Below, piece after piece: positions 8,018 through 15,674 of a stretch of 64,000 nt of DNA; position 1 is the first letter of the stretch; every line of letters starts with the position of its first letter. The stretch is from the NCBI RefSeq assembly GCF_937912035.1, contig NZ_CALDPF010000035.1:149087-213086 (forward strand). Direction: 5' to 3'. The position numbers were made by a program, and so were the translations under genes. This DNA is from an uncultured Bacteroides sp. Lineage in GTDB: Bacteria > Bacteroidota > Bacteroidia > Bacteroidales > Bacteroidaceae. The notes under the pieces were generated by a model. The model saw nothing but the letters and a program-made list of their open reading frames with translations, did not search any database and had not been told where the DNA came from.

Positions 8018-8078
8018 AGGTAGGACAAATCAGGAATAAGGTTTGCTTTATAACCCCCAATCAAAGTTTGTCCTACCT
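8018..8078. repeat. Palindromic element, copy 2
   Basis: Perfect 12-bp arms, AGGTAGGACAAA (8018-8029) and TTTGTCCTACCT (8067-8078), surround a 37-base loop. Nine core positions of each arm are identical to the copy at 3905-3963, and the loop is also related. It lies 20 bases after the RadC-like stop. Confidence 0.6.
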
Positions 8079-8225
8079 AAATTTTAAACTCCAGATATAC
8101 CTAAAGTCTGATTATTTATGTATGGCATTTCAATCTTATACTAACAGGTTAATCTCATATTTTAAGTAAAAAACTCTTAATCAGAACAAGGTAATTATAT
8201 CTTCTTAAGATAGTCAAACTATTTC

Positions 8226-8285
8226 TTTTTATCAGAGTCTAAATACATCTCTAAATGTCTATCTGATAAAAATATATTATATTTG
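8226..8285 (+). promoter_or_regulatory. Stem-loop and TATATTTG promoter element before the 8325 gene
   Basis: TTTTTATCAGA (8226-8236) and TCTGATAAAAA (8262-8272) form a perfect 11-bp inverted repeat. Immediately after it TATATTTG (8278-8285) fits TAnnTTTG. The second arm covers the place where the -33 box would be, so protein binding at the palindrome could block the promoter. Otherwise the 7999-8324 gap holds only the palindromic element and A/T-rich sequence. Confidence 0.45.
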
Positions 8286-8324
8286 TTTTTGAAATAATAC
8301 ATAACAAAAAACTTTAAGAATAAT

Positions 8325-9146
8325 ATGGCTCAGTTTTTTACTTGCCCAGTCCTAGAAAATATAAAAAATAAAGAACAAGTCTGGGCAACCCCTTTTGATA
8401 GTGACATATTTTATGCAGAATTAAATTTTGTCTTTAACAGGATTACAAGGTGGGGACGCAATACCAATTTACTTGGTTACCCTTATTTTCCAAGTAAATT
8501 AAATGAAAGTTTGTTTACTGGAAGTAATTCAAGATATAAACTAAATCCTTTAAATCCAATTAGATATACAGATGTCTTTTTTAGCTATAATCAAAAGAGC
8601 TTTTTTATTAATCGCAGATATATCACAAATAACGAACCAGAATTCAATTTAACTTTTGAGAAGACTGAAAAACTACTTCTTTCAAAAGGATATGATATAT
8701 TATCTGACACATTCTGTAGCGGTGGAAAATATGCTAAAAAAACTCTAATGGTTATATCATTAATAAATTCAATTACAGGTCATGAATGGTATTTATTACC
8801 TGCAATTTTAACCCAAAAACGTAGAGTTTCTATTGAACAACGAGAAGGATATTATTTCAAAACTGCAAGTGGAATTATAAACAGAGCTTTAAATGAATTT
8901 ATAAGAAGAAAAATTAATCCTACCCAAAAAGAAATTATAGATTTTCTTATAGAATTAATTGACAACAAAGAAATCTATATTTCAGAAGAACATCTAATAG
9001 CACAAATTTACGATAGAGTCCGTTATTACAGTAACTATGAAGAAAGATATAAATCTACATGGGGAAGTTCTGATAAAAATGTTATTCTATGTAAAGCTGA
9101 TTTTATAAAAGATACAGATGTTAAAACTATTCTTTCCTGCATCTAA
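8325..9146 (+). CDS. Hypothetical protein, 273 aa
   Basis: An unrecognised soluble protein beginning MAQFFTCPVLENI. It is unusually rich in Phe, Tyr and Asn, with a repeated aromatic pattern in its first 110 residues. A helical, charged segment follows (IINRALNEFIRRKINPTQKEIIDFLIELIDN, about 180-215). There is no signal peptide, membrane segment or catalytic motif. It has its own promoter and terminator, so it is transcribed alone. Very low GC and AGA/ATA codons suggest recent acquisition. No function proposed. Confidence 0.65.
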   Translation: MAQFFTCPVLENIKNKEQVWATPFDSDIFYAELNFVFNRITRWGRNTNLLGYPYFPSKLNESLFTGSNSRYKLNPLNPIRYTDVFFSYNQKSFFINRRYITNNEPEFNLTFEKTEKLLLSKGYDILSDTFCSGGKYAKKTLMVISLINSITGHEWYLLPAILTQKRRVSIEQREGYYFKTASGIINRALNEFIRRKINPTQKEIIDFLIELIDNKEIYISEEHLIAQIYDRVRYYSNYEERYKSTWGSSDKNVILCKADFIKDTDVKTILSCI

Positions 9147-9169
9147 TCATAAAATATTTAAAACAAAGG

Positions 9170-9207
9170 AACAGCATTTGAGTCTAAAAACTCTTATGCT
9201 GTTTTTT
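9170..9207 (+). terminator. Strong rho-independent terminator
   Basis: AACAGCAT (9170-9177) pairs with ATGCTGTT (9196-9203), an inner GAGT/ACTC extends the stem, and six T residues follow. Confidence 0.85.
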
Positions 9208-9274
9208 ATTAGTAACATATGCAGACTGAATACCATTATTAATAAGAAAAAGCATATATTATAATTTACTTTCC

Positions 9275-9306
9275 TTTCAAAATATCAAAACCTTTCGCTA
9301 AATTTG
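9275..9306 (+). promoter_or_regulatory. Promoter for the hairpin leader and J-domain operon
   Basis: TTTC at 9275-9278 (consensus TTTG), 20 bases, then TAAATTTG at 9299-9306. Transcription would start near 9313, so the RNA would carry the whole 9368-9556 hairpin before the first clear gene at 9619. Confidence 0.55.
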
Positions 9307-9367
9307 CAACAATTTCAGTGAGTTATAGTGTTAACAAGCTGAAAGGACATAATTAACGACAAGGTGT

Positions 9368-9556
9368 TATTGAAATTATCTTCTACATTCAAACTTCGCA
9401 ACTTTGAAAACTAGCATGAAGATGGTAGCAATAGCACCCACATTTGATATATACCTACCTTATGTTTGTAAGGTTTATATATACCGTTTGGTGTGGGGCT
9501 ATTGTTTTATTCATGCTAGAGGTAATGCGAAGACCAGAATGTAGAATAAAGCAATA
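9368..9556 (+). other. Long segmented hairpin, candidate structured RNA or ssDNA element
   Basis: Nested complementary blocks in mirror order: TATTG/CAATA (9368-9372, 9552-9556), TTCTACATTC/GAATGTAGAA (9381-9390, 9537-9546), CTTCGCA/TGCGAAG (9394-9400, 9526-9532), CTAGCATGAA/TTCATGCTAG (9411-9420, 9510-9519), GCAATAGC plus CCCACA with one bulged A (9428-9442) with TGTGGGGCTATTGT (9492-9505), and CCTTA/TAAGG (9458-9462, 9469-9473). Together they make one extended hairpin of about 189 nt, preceded by a promoter. Not a simple terminator: no U-tract, and it is too long. It could be a regulatory leader, an independent small RNA, or a DNA transfer/recombination site. The rest of 9208-9618 shows nothing else. 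Confidence 0.6.
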
Positions 9557-9618
9557 TAGTGTCCCCGCACCTTTTTATTTTAACAGCTTATCTATGGGGA
9601 CTGGTAAGCATAAATATT

Positions 9619-9729
9619 ATGATTATGACAAAAATGTACTATGATGGAAAAGGTCCTCAATTATCTGAGTTTTTTATTTTCTTTATAGTTATAGTAATAA
9701 TTGGAATAGTTGCATGGCTATTCTCTTAA
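9619..9729 (+). CDS. Small single-pass membrane protein, 36 aa
   Basis: ATG 9619 (or ATG 9625 in the same frame) encodes a hydrophilic start, MIMTKMYYDGKGPQLSE, followed by one hydrophobic helix of about 17 residues (FFIFFIVIVIIGIVAWLF) ending SerStop. The profile is typical of small bacterial membrane peptides, including type I toxins and small regulators. It lies 62 bases after the long hairpin and 11 bases before the J-domain gene, so it is probably in the same transcript. No homologue recognised. Confidence 0.5.
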   Translation: MIMTKMYYDGKGPQLSEFFIFFIVIVIIGIVAWLFS

Positions 9730-9740
9730 CAAAAAATACT

Positions 9741-9986
9741 ATGAATATATTTGCCAGACTATTCAGTTTCAAAATTCATTCAAGTAATGATGAGGCATAT
9801 AATGTTGTTAAAAGCATGGCTAAAGCTAAGCAGCTATATAAAGAGCTTATAAAGCAAACTCATCCAGACAAGCATCCCAACAATAAAGATGTAGCAGAGG
9901 AACTAACTGCAATGATTAATGACAACAGGTTCAATTATAGAGAATTATTAAAGATTAAGGATGTGGTAAATGATAAATTAACATAA
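9741..9986 (+). CDS. Small J-domain (DnaJ-like) protein
   Basis: ATG 9741 (MNIFARLFSFKI) is preferred over ATG 9714, which lies inside the preceding small gene. 81 residues. A J-domain is recognised by helix II AKQLYKELIKQT, the invariant HPD tripeptide at 41-43, then KHPNNKDVAEELTAMINDNRFNYREL as helices III-IV. J-domains stimulate Hsp70 (DnaK) ATPase and deliver substrates. There are no zinc finger or substrate domains, so it would be a minimal co-chaperone, perhaps acting on its neighbours or on replication proteins. The stop is one base from the next start, so the genes are cotranscribed. Confidence 0.65.
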   Translation: MNIFARLFSFKIHSSNDEAYNVVKSMAKAKQLYKELIKQTHPDKHPNNKDVAEELTAMINDNRFNYRELLKIKDVVNDKLT

Positions 9987-9987
9987 T

Positions 9988-10398
9988 ATGAATATTATCG
10001 ATTTCTTTAAAAACTTACTAAATTCTTTAGTAGGTACTTCATTAGAACGAATGAAGTTGATAAATACCATGAATCAGAATTTTAAAGATAGTTACTGTTG
10101 CGGTGAATTAGATAGATTCTGCAAAGTATCTGTAACTATTGGAGATGTAAATTATGCACATGAAATGAGTGCATTCTTTTTAAGAAGTGGATTTAGAATA
10201 TCCATAGAGAACGATAGCAATTTGAAAGATTCTGAAATTAGAGAAATTTCTCAATATATACTATCAAACAAACCTTTTATTAGACAGTTAATGACTTTAG
10301 GATTTGATACTCTTTTAGTAGGAGGTAAACACTCAAAAAAAGAGATTCAATACTGTCTAAAAAGCTACACACAATTAGGTGATTTCTCATTAGAATAA
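9988..10398 (+). CDS. Hypothetical protein, 136 aa
   Basis: It starts one base after the J-domain stop and ends three bases before the next start, so it is a middle gene of an operon. The N-terminus MNIIDFFKNLLNSLVG is an amphipathic helix, similar in opening to the neighbouring J-domain protein. The rest is mixed alpha/beta, with Cys in YCCGELDRFCK and a Gly-rich VGGKHSKKE near the end. No family or catalytic motif recognised. It may be a client or partner of the J-domain protein. Confidence 0.6.
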   Translation: MNIIDFFKNLLNSLVGTSLERMKLINTMNQNFKDSYCCGELDRFCKVSVTIGDVNYAHEMSAFFLRSGFRISIENDSNLKDSEIREISQYILSNKPFIRQLMTLGFDTLLVGGKHSKKEIQYCLKSYTQLGDFSLE

Positions 10399-10401
10399 TT
10401 T

Positions 10402-11019
10402 ATGATGTGTGAAGTTATAGATATTTACTCAATACATATTAGTAGATTATTCAATAGTCTGCACAATATAGAACTCATTCAAGGGGTAATTGAACAGAAT
10501 TTCTCTATAAGTAGAAAAGAAATTAGTAAATGGTATTTTTCAAATAAAGCAATAGAGGAAACAAGAACAATACAACATGAGCATAAAATGATTCTTTCTA
10601 ATGGAAGAATAACGCAATGTGACACTATATCTTATTATGGGAATAATTTATCTACATTATTAGTTAGAGAATTTGACTCTAATCATGTGCACATTAAAGA
10701 ATACAGACAACAAGTAGAGTTTAGGGGTTCCACAACGGAAGATGTTTCTCCTTATATAGAACCAGAAGGAAGTAAAGGACAATTAGCTGAAAAAACTATA
10801 ATTTCAAATTGGGAGGATGATAAGGGCATAAAGAAACAAACTATTATCAAATATAATCATTTAGAACATATAGTCTTATGCGATGCTTGGTGGAATGGTA
10901 AGAGAATAAAAAAAGAGTTTGAATACCAATATGACAATCTAAATAATTGGGTAGAATGTAAAGAATATCATGATGGAAAATTTGTTTATCTGCATATACG
11001 CCAATACAAATATAAGTAA
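10402..11019 (+). CDS. Hypothetical protein with C-terminal YD-like strands, 205 aa
   Basis: Last gene of the 9619-11019 run. The C-terminal third (KEFEYQYDNLNNWVECKEY, then HDGKFVYLHIRQYKYK) has the alternating Tyr/Asp/Asn strand pattern seen in YD/RHS-like repeats and in wall-associated or immunity proteins. The N-terminal part is helical and charged. No signal peptide and no catalytic motif. There is a 4-base gap to the upstream gene and a 154-base gap to the NACHT gene, which has its own promoter element. The similarity to YD repeats is a visual impression only. Confidence 0.55.
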   Translation: MMCEVIDIYSIHISRLFNSLHNIELIQGVIEQNFSISRKEISKWYFSNKAIEETRTIQHEHKMILSNGRITQCDTISYYGNNLSTLLVREFDSNHVHIKEYRQQVEFRGSTTEDVSPYIEPEGSKGQLAEKTIISNWEDDKGIKKQTIIKYNHLEHIVLCDAWWNGKRIKKEFEYQYDNLNNWVECKEYHDGKFVYLHIRQYKYK

Positions 11020-11123
11020 CTACAAACAAATCAATTTTATATCTACAAGAAACAAAATAAAATTAGATAACTATTTTACAATATTTTCATAATAAATATA
11101 AAAGCTTATAGTAAAAAAAATCT

Positions 11124-11131
11124 TATTTTTG
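11124..11131 (+). promoter_or_regulatory. -7 element (TATTTTTG) for the NACHT gene
   Basis: TATTTTTG fits TAnnTTTG; no matching TTTG is seen 19-20 bases upstream. A start near 11138 leaves a 36-nt leader before ATG 11174 and rules out a TTG start at 11129. Confidence 0.5.
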
Positions 11132-11173
11132 TGGATAAAAGATTTGATAACAAATAAATTAATCTTATTAGAT

Positions 11174-12949
11174 ATGAAAGAATTAATAAGTAAATTGTTA
11201 GGTGAAAAATTATCTTCAATTATAGGGAAAAACATAGATAGAGCTATTGAAAATATAGAATTTGTAATGAACAATAATATTCTTGAATATTTATCTGAAG
11301 AATACAACCGTAACATTCAAATAAAAACTTTATTACACAGAGCTTACCCTGTAAATCTTTTCGATATATACCAACCCCTTTTTATTGTGCCAAGCCAATA
11401 TTGGAGAAGAAATACATCTAAAAGTAAAATATCAACTGCTTCTATTCAAGAGCTTTTCAAAGAGCATCAATATATAACCTTAAAAGGTACGGCTGGAAGT
11501 GGAAAAAGTACAATAGTAAAATATTTATTTGTAAACGCAATACAAACAAAATTTAAAATACCAATAAAAATAGAGTTAAGGTATTTAAACGACTATAAAG
11601 GAAATATTATCAGTTTTATTCAAGATAAAATTTTCAAATTTCAAGGATTAACCAATAGTGATAATATCACAGAAAAGTTAATGCAATCTGGAGATTTCAT
11701 TTTCTTTTTAGATGGATATGACGAAATAATTTCTACTAAAAAGCAACAAATAACCAAGGATATAGATGATCTTGTCAAACGGTACAACAGGAATAACTAT
11801 ATGCTAACATCTAGACCTTTTACTGATATTGAAATGTTACCACTTTTCTACAATTATGATGTTTGCGACCTATCAGATGATGATATAGATGAATTTATTA
11901 TTAAACAAATTCCAAAACGAGATGAGGAATTATGTAAGAAAATAATTGAAGCTGTCCATAATCAAGAAAACAAAGATTATAAAACTTTTCTCAGTAATCC
12001 TTTGCTGCTTTCTATGTTTATATTAACATTTCAATCATACTCAAATATACCACAAAAAAGAAGTGACTTTTATAACCAAGTCTTTGAAACATTATTTTCT
12101 TTGCATGATAGCATCTCTAAAATGGCTTTTGTTAGAGAAAAACAAAGTGGTTTATCAAAAGAAAATATCATCGAAATATTAAGATTATTTTCATTTTTAT
12201 CATATTTTGATGAAAAATTTACTTTTTCCTTACAATATATTGAAGATAAGTTACAACTAATAAAGAGCAAGAAAAAAATTTCTTTTGAGAATCAAAAATT
12301 GATGCAGGATTTTCAAGTTGCTATTGGAATTATAACACAAGAAGGAACAGAATATACTTACCCGCATCGTTCTTTACAAGAATATTTTGCAGCTAGTTAT
12401 ATAGCATCATTATCAGAATATAATAAAGAAAAAATCTACAAAAAAATTTATAAGACATTTATAAAAGAAACAAAATGGAAAAACAGAGAATATGATAATT
12501 TCTATTTATTATTATCTGAATTAGATAAAAGATCCATAATAAATTATACTATCATACCATTTCTTTCTGATGCTATTGATAATATAAAAAAAATAGATAG
12601 CATGAATTATAAAGAGGTTATAGATTTATTCACTATCTTACGAAATACATACACATCTATTAATAACATCTTATTAGATAAAATGATTTTTATACATGAA
12701 GATATTAAATACAATAAATACTTTAGAAAAAGATTTGAAGAAGAACGTAAACAGATTCAAGAGCCACTCCAAAAAACTGAAGGTGAGATTGATAAAACAA
12801 GAGAACTTGTTAGAAAAGAATTAGCCACAAAATACATAATTCCTTTTCTAAATCAATATATCAACAATATTCAAGATACTTTATATCGATTAAAACAAGA
12901 AATCAATAACGATGAAGCTACTGACGCTGATTTTATCGACCTTGCATAA
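11174..12949 (+). CDS. NACHT-type STAND NTPase, candidate antiphage protein
   Basis: 591 residues from ATG 11174, chosen over TTG 11129, which lies inside the promoter. The NTPase module is complete: Walker A GTAGSGKST 105-113, Walker B FFLDGYDEI 177-185 (NACHT-style DGxDE), sensor LTSRP 211-215, FLSNPLLLSMF 272-282 and the winged-helix motif HRSLQEYFAA 398-407. The first ~95 residues have no known effector domain. The C-terminal ~180 residues are helical and charged, with no leucine-rich or TPR repeats visible. NACHT proteins in bacteria (bNACHT, Avs relatives) sense phage and trigger abortive responses; that function is inferred from family and location on a mobile element. Very AT-rich, signs of transfer. 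Confidence 0.8.
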   Translation: MKELISKLLGEKLSSIIGKNIDRAIENIEFVMNNNILEYLSEEYNRNIQIKTLLHRAYPVNLFDIYQPLFIVPSQYWRRNTSKSKISTASIQELFKEHQYITLKGTAGSGKSTIVKYLFVNAIQTKFKIPIKIELRYLNDYKGNIISFIQDKIFKFQGLTNSDNITEKLMQSGDFIFFLDGYDEIISTKKQQITKDIDDLVKRYNRNNYMLTSRPFTDIEMLPLFYNYDVCDLSDDDIDEFIIKQIPKRDEELCKKIIEAVHNQENKDYKTFLSNPLLLSMFILTFQSYSNIPQKRSDFYNQVFETLFSLHDSISKMAFVREKQSGLSKENIIEILRLFSFLSYFDEKFTFSLQYIEDKLQLIKSKKKISFENQKLMQDFQVAIGIITQEGTEYTYPHRSLQEYFAASYIASLSEYNKEKIYKKIYKTFIKETKWKNREYDNFYLLLSELDKRSIINYTIIPFLSDAIDNIKKIDSMNYKEVIDLFTILRNTYTSINNILLDKMIFIHEDIKYNKYFRKRFEEERKQIQEPLQKTEGEIDKTRELVRKELATKYIIPFLNQYINNIQDTLYRLKQEINNDEATDADFIDLA

Positions 12950-13001
12950 AACAATTATACAGATAATTAATTTAATATTTTTAAACATTAATTACTGCGA
13001 A

Positions 13002-13109
13002 TATCATAATTCAGAATATGAAGTGTTTGATGTAGTCCCCAACAATGTACTTTATGGCATTGACGGTGATTTATACTTTATCGACACTCAAATCAGAATA
13101 CGGTCTTAA
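13002..13109 (+). pseudogene. C-terminal remnant resembling kinase-like polyvalent-protein domain
   Basis: A short frame ends YEVFDVVPNNVLYG followed by IDGDLYFIDTQIR, matching the D..P.NVL...DG.L.FID pattern seen at the end of kinase-like domains in Bacteroidetes polyvalent mobile-element proteins. No start or upstream part of such a gene is present: sequence before about 13,000 in this frame reads through the NACHT 3' end. The 12950-13252 gap contains only this and A/T-rich sequence. Probably a truncated element gene; the assignment is tentative. Confidence 0.3.
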
Positions 13110-13252
13110 TTCAAATATGGATTTCTCTTAAAGCTGGATTGCATATGGAATTTGACCATAATGCAGCCCATTTTTATAATTAGTTCTTTTATTTATTAAC
13201 TCGGAGTTTATCTATTGTCACTATAAATCTGATTTATAGACAATTAAAAAGG

Positions 13253-13483
13253 TTGCATGGATGCAAGGTCGCTGCTTCTTACGGTATGACAGATATTATG
13301 GGTCGTATGCACTCAGATGCTCATTTCGCTGGTTCTTCATCAGTTCCTGCTCACGTAGAAATGATGGGATTCTTGGGTATCGGTAACAACCCTATGGTAG
13401 GATGTACAGTTGCATGTGCAGTTGACGTTGCTACTGCTTTGAATAAGTATTCTATACTTAATCAAATATATAAACTCCTGTAG
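13253..13483 (+). pseudogene. Truncated GGGtGRT-family protein (C-terminal fragment) at the element junction
   Basis: The translation ASYGMTDIMGRMHSDAHF...SSVPAHVEMMGFLG...NNPMVG is the conserved C-terminal end of the glycine-rich GGGtGRT protein family, whose full length is roughly 330 residues. Only the last ~62 residues remain. Similarity starts near 13,262 and sequence before it is unrelated A/T-rich DNA. GC-richer codons than the genes to the left mark the return to chromosome. The C-terminal tail after NK (YSILNQIYKLL) is atypical. No start codon of its own is credible. I infer that element insertion or deletion cut the gene; the 5' part is not in this window. Confidence 0.7.
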
Positions 13484-13509
13484 TCTAAATGATTGCAGGA
13501 GTTTTTTTT
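13473..13509 (+). terminator. Terminator of the truncated GGGtGRT gene
   Basis: AACTCCTG (13473-13480) pairs with CAGGAGTT (13496-13503) followed by seven or more T residues. It overlaps the fragment's stop codon. Confidence 0.85.
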
Positions 13510-13601
13510 GTTTATAACGCATATGAACGGATGAGGATAATGAATTACTTCTCTGTTTATTTTATAGTGCCAAATGGTCACTGAACTGAATACATATTTT
13601 A

Positions 13602-15119
13602 TTATAAATCTTTCTCCCTGCACCTGTTGAAGAAATAATCCAACATAAATCGGGCATTCTTCCTTACCAACTCTTTACCATGTTCCGGCCCTTTAGTGCT
13701 ATTCAAGGCTGCATCCTTTAGATATCCTCTATCAAGAAGTTTGCAAGCCAGTTCATACGGTATCAATTGTCTGTTTGTCAAGAAATTGAATGCATTCTTT
13801 TGAGCCTTTTCCTTATTGTAATATGGATTATCAGGAGAAGCGATACATTCACAATAGTTACGCACAACAGATAGTCCTTGTTTAGGTGTAACACATAACA
13901 TCAATACGTCATTTCCAGTATCAGGAACTTTCAGTCCTTGAGCTATTTTATATTTCATCCTATTGGAAATGAAATCGTTCATCTCTTCTTTTCCTTTCAT
14001 GAATACAAAATGTTTTCCTTTAGTTGCCGCAATGAAGTCATCGTATGCCACCTTTTTGTTAACATTCGAGAATTCCTTCTTAATGTTATCAAGGTCCGGA
14101 ATATCTTTAATGCTATAGATATTCATAGCTCCATTGTGTTGCCAATACTTTCCAAACTTGAACAGAGTTGATGTAACTACCGTATCACCTGGAATTAATT
14201 TTGGAGCATTAAGCTCAATAGAATCTTTTGTTACTTTATAAATATCCTCCTTGTCTGAAACTTCCTTTAACACATAATAATCATCAGTATCGTCCGTCAC
14301 CAGATATAATGCTTCCATCCTGCTGTCCACGTACATATATGGTGCATCAACTGGATTCATAGCCTGTTCCTCAAAAAGAAGTTTCAGATATTCAGGAGCT
14401 GTAATGAAAAGAAGAGGTGTTCTGCCCGACAATACGGTGTTTATCCTAAAGGAATATATCATCAAATCTATCTTACGGTCATCAAGTTCCTTACGCTTCT
14501 CAAATTCATCCAACTGATCGGACAGAGTTTCCAAATAACATTCATAACATCCCATGTTGATATACGAATGGAAATAGAACCACTCTACCTTACTTCTGTA
14601 TTCCATAAAATCATCCTCTGTCAAATAAGAGAAATCGAAGAAATCCTGAAGTCTTTCATTTACAGGAGCTGTCTCAAACTCCTCGTCAAAGATATCGTAT
14701 ATTACATTTGCCAATACCATAATACCGGTGTTTTCCGGATTATAGATTTTCTCCCCAATTTTATCTCTCTGAAAGCAATGCCACAGAATGAAGCGTACAT
14801 CTTCCACGTTTATCTCGTCGGGATAATAATCTTCGCCCGGTTCATAAAAAGGCAAACGGCTGCCATACCGTTTTTCGCACTGCGAAGTGAACACCTGCCA
14901 GACACCGGTCTGAGAGATAATATCTTCAAACCATCCGACAAGAAATATCGCCGTGTCTTCGTAAAGCTCGTCTTCCGGCTCTATCTCCCCCTTCATTATG
15001 TCATAATCATATAGCACTTCAATTATTCTATTTACCAATTTACAGTAATAATTGTCTGTCGCATCGGTTTTAGTATATGGATGCATAGACACCCATTCCT
15101 TAGGATAAATTCTTCTCAT
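13602..15119 (-). CDS. DUF3843-type protein
   Basis: 505 residues beginning MRRIYPKEWVSMHPYTKTD, a start I associate with DUF3843, a Bacteroidetes family without known function. Soluble, acidic, with many aromatic residues; no signal peptide, membrane segment or catalytic motif. The N-terminal ~200 residues (IFLVGWFEDIISQ, RFILWHCFQRDK) are helical, the centre (about 260-330) beta-rich, and the C-terminus (KGPEHGKELVRKNARFMLDYFF) helical. It stands downstream of the lipoprotein and HU-like genes on the same strand, but a 178-bp gap with small palindromes (for example 15249-15264) suggests its own promoter. Confidence 0.65.
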   Translation of the reverse strand: MRRIYPKEWVSMHPYTKTDATDNYYCKLVNRIIEVLYDYDIMKGEIEPEDELYEDTAIFLVGWFEDIISQTGVWQVFTSQCEKRYGSRLPFYEPGEDYYPDEINVEDVRFILWHCFQRDKIGEKIYNPENTGIMVLANVIYDIFDEEFETAPVNERLQDFFDFSYLTEDDFMEYRSKVEWFYFHSYINMGCYECYLETLSDQLDEFEKRKELDDRKIDLMIYSFRINTVLSGRTPLLFITAPEYLKLLFEEQAMNPVDAPYMYVDSRMEALYLVTDDTDDYYVLKEVSDKEDIYKVTKDSIELNAPKLIPGDTVVTSTLFKFGKYWQHNGAMNIYSIKDIPDLDNIKKEFSNVNKKVAYDDFIAATKGKHFVFMKGKEEMNDFISNRMKYKIAQGLKVPDTGNDVLMLCVTPKQGLSVVRNYCECIASPDNPYYNKEKAQKNAFNFLTNRQLIPYELACKLLDRGYLKDAALNSTKGPEHGKELVRKNARFMLDYFFNRCREKDL

Positions 15120-15297
15120 CTTAGATTAATTTCACTTTAAATCAAACTACATACAATGCACACACTTCTGTTGCCCCTGTTCCTTAACAGGCAATAATTT
15201 TGCATTATGCAATATTACGAAATCAAGTTCAAGCCCTCAGCTGCCTCCCAGTGAACACTCACTGAACGACGACCGAACTTATGTCAGACAGACGATA

Positions 15298-15660
15298 TTA
15301 ATCTTCATTAAGTTCCTCAAAGAAACCTTCTACACCGCCTTCAATCTGCTTACCCAAATCCTCAATCTGTTTTGAAAAATCTTTCAAGGCGTTCTTGGTC
15401 ATTTTTGCATAAATCCTGCCTTTCAGCTTTCCTATCTCCTTCAATTCGTCATCGGTAAACTCATATTTCGACATTTCCTCTTCAATCTTCTCATACTCAG
15501 CTGCTATCTTTTCCCAATCTTCATCCGTAAATTCATCATACCTGTCTTCCACTTGTTCTACCAATGAAGACAGATGTTCAATCGGCGACTTTGAGGTCTC
15601 ACATGAAGAGAGACACAACGAAAAAGCACTTGCTGCAAGAAATACATTAAATTTGTTCAT
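15298..15660 (-). CDS. Small acidic helical lipoprotein
   Basis: 120 residues. MNKFNVFLAASAFSLCLSSCE is a lipoprotein signal with lipobox LSSC (Cys20). The mature part is very acidic and helical with coiled-coil character (YEKIEEEMSKYEFTDDELKE, then ALKDFSKQIEDLGKQIEGG). This resembles other small Bacteroides lipoproteins of unknown function. It is probably anchored in the outer or inner membrane and periplasmic or surface exposed. It lies 14 bases downstream of the HU-like gene, so the two are cotranscribed. Confidence 0.75.
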   Translation of the reverse strand: MNKFNVFLAASAFSLCLSSCETSKSPIEHLSSLVEQVEDRYDEFTDEDWEKIAAEYEKIEEEMSKYEFTDDELKEIGKLKGRIYAKMTKNALKDFSKQIEDLGKQIEGGVEGFFEELNED

Positions 15661-15674
15661 AGTTTTCGTTATAT

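Noticed and set aside
9368..9556. Retron or group II intron RNA
   Set aside because: No reverse transcriptase is encoded in the window and no intron domain V pattern was seen; kept as an untyped structured element.
9462..9644. 60-codon frame starting at the ATG in the hairpin apex (MFVRFIYTVWCG...)
   Set aside because: It overlaps the paired arms, whose sequence is explained by base pairing; composition of the second half is not protein-like. Kept only as a remark on the hairpin.
12912..13109. 65-residue protein overlapping the NACHT 3' end
   Set aside because: The first 30 residues come from a shadow of the NACHT gene and A/T-rich DNA; only the last ~35 look like a real remnant.
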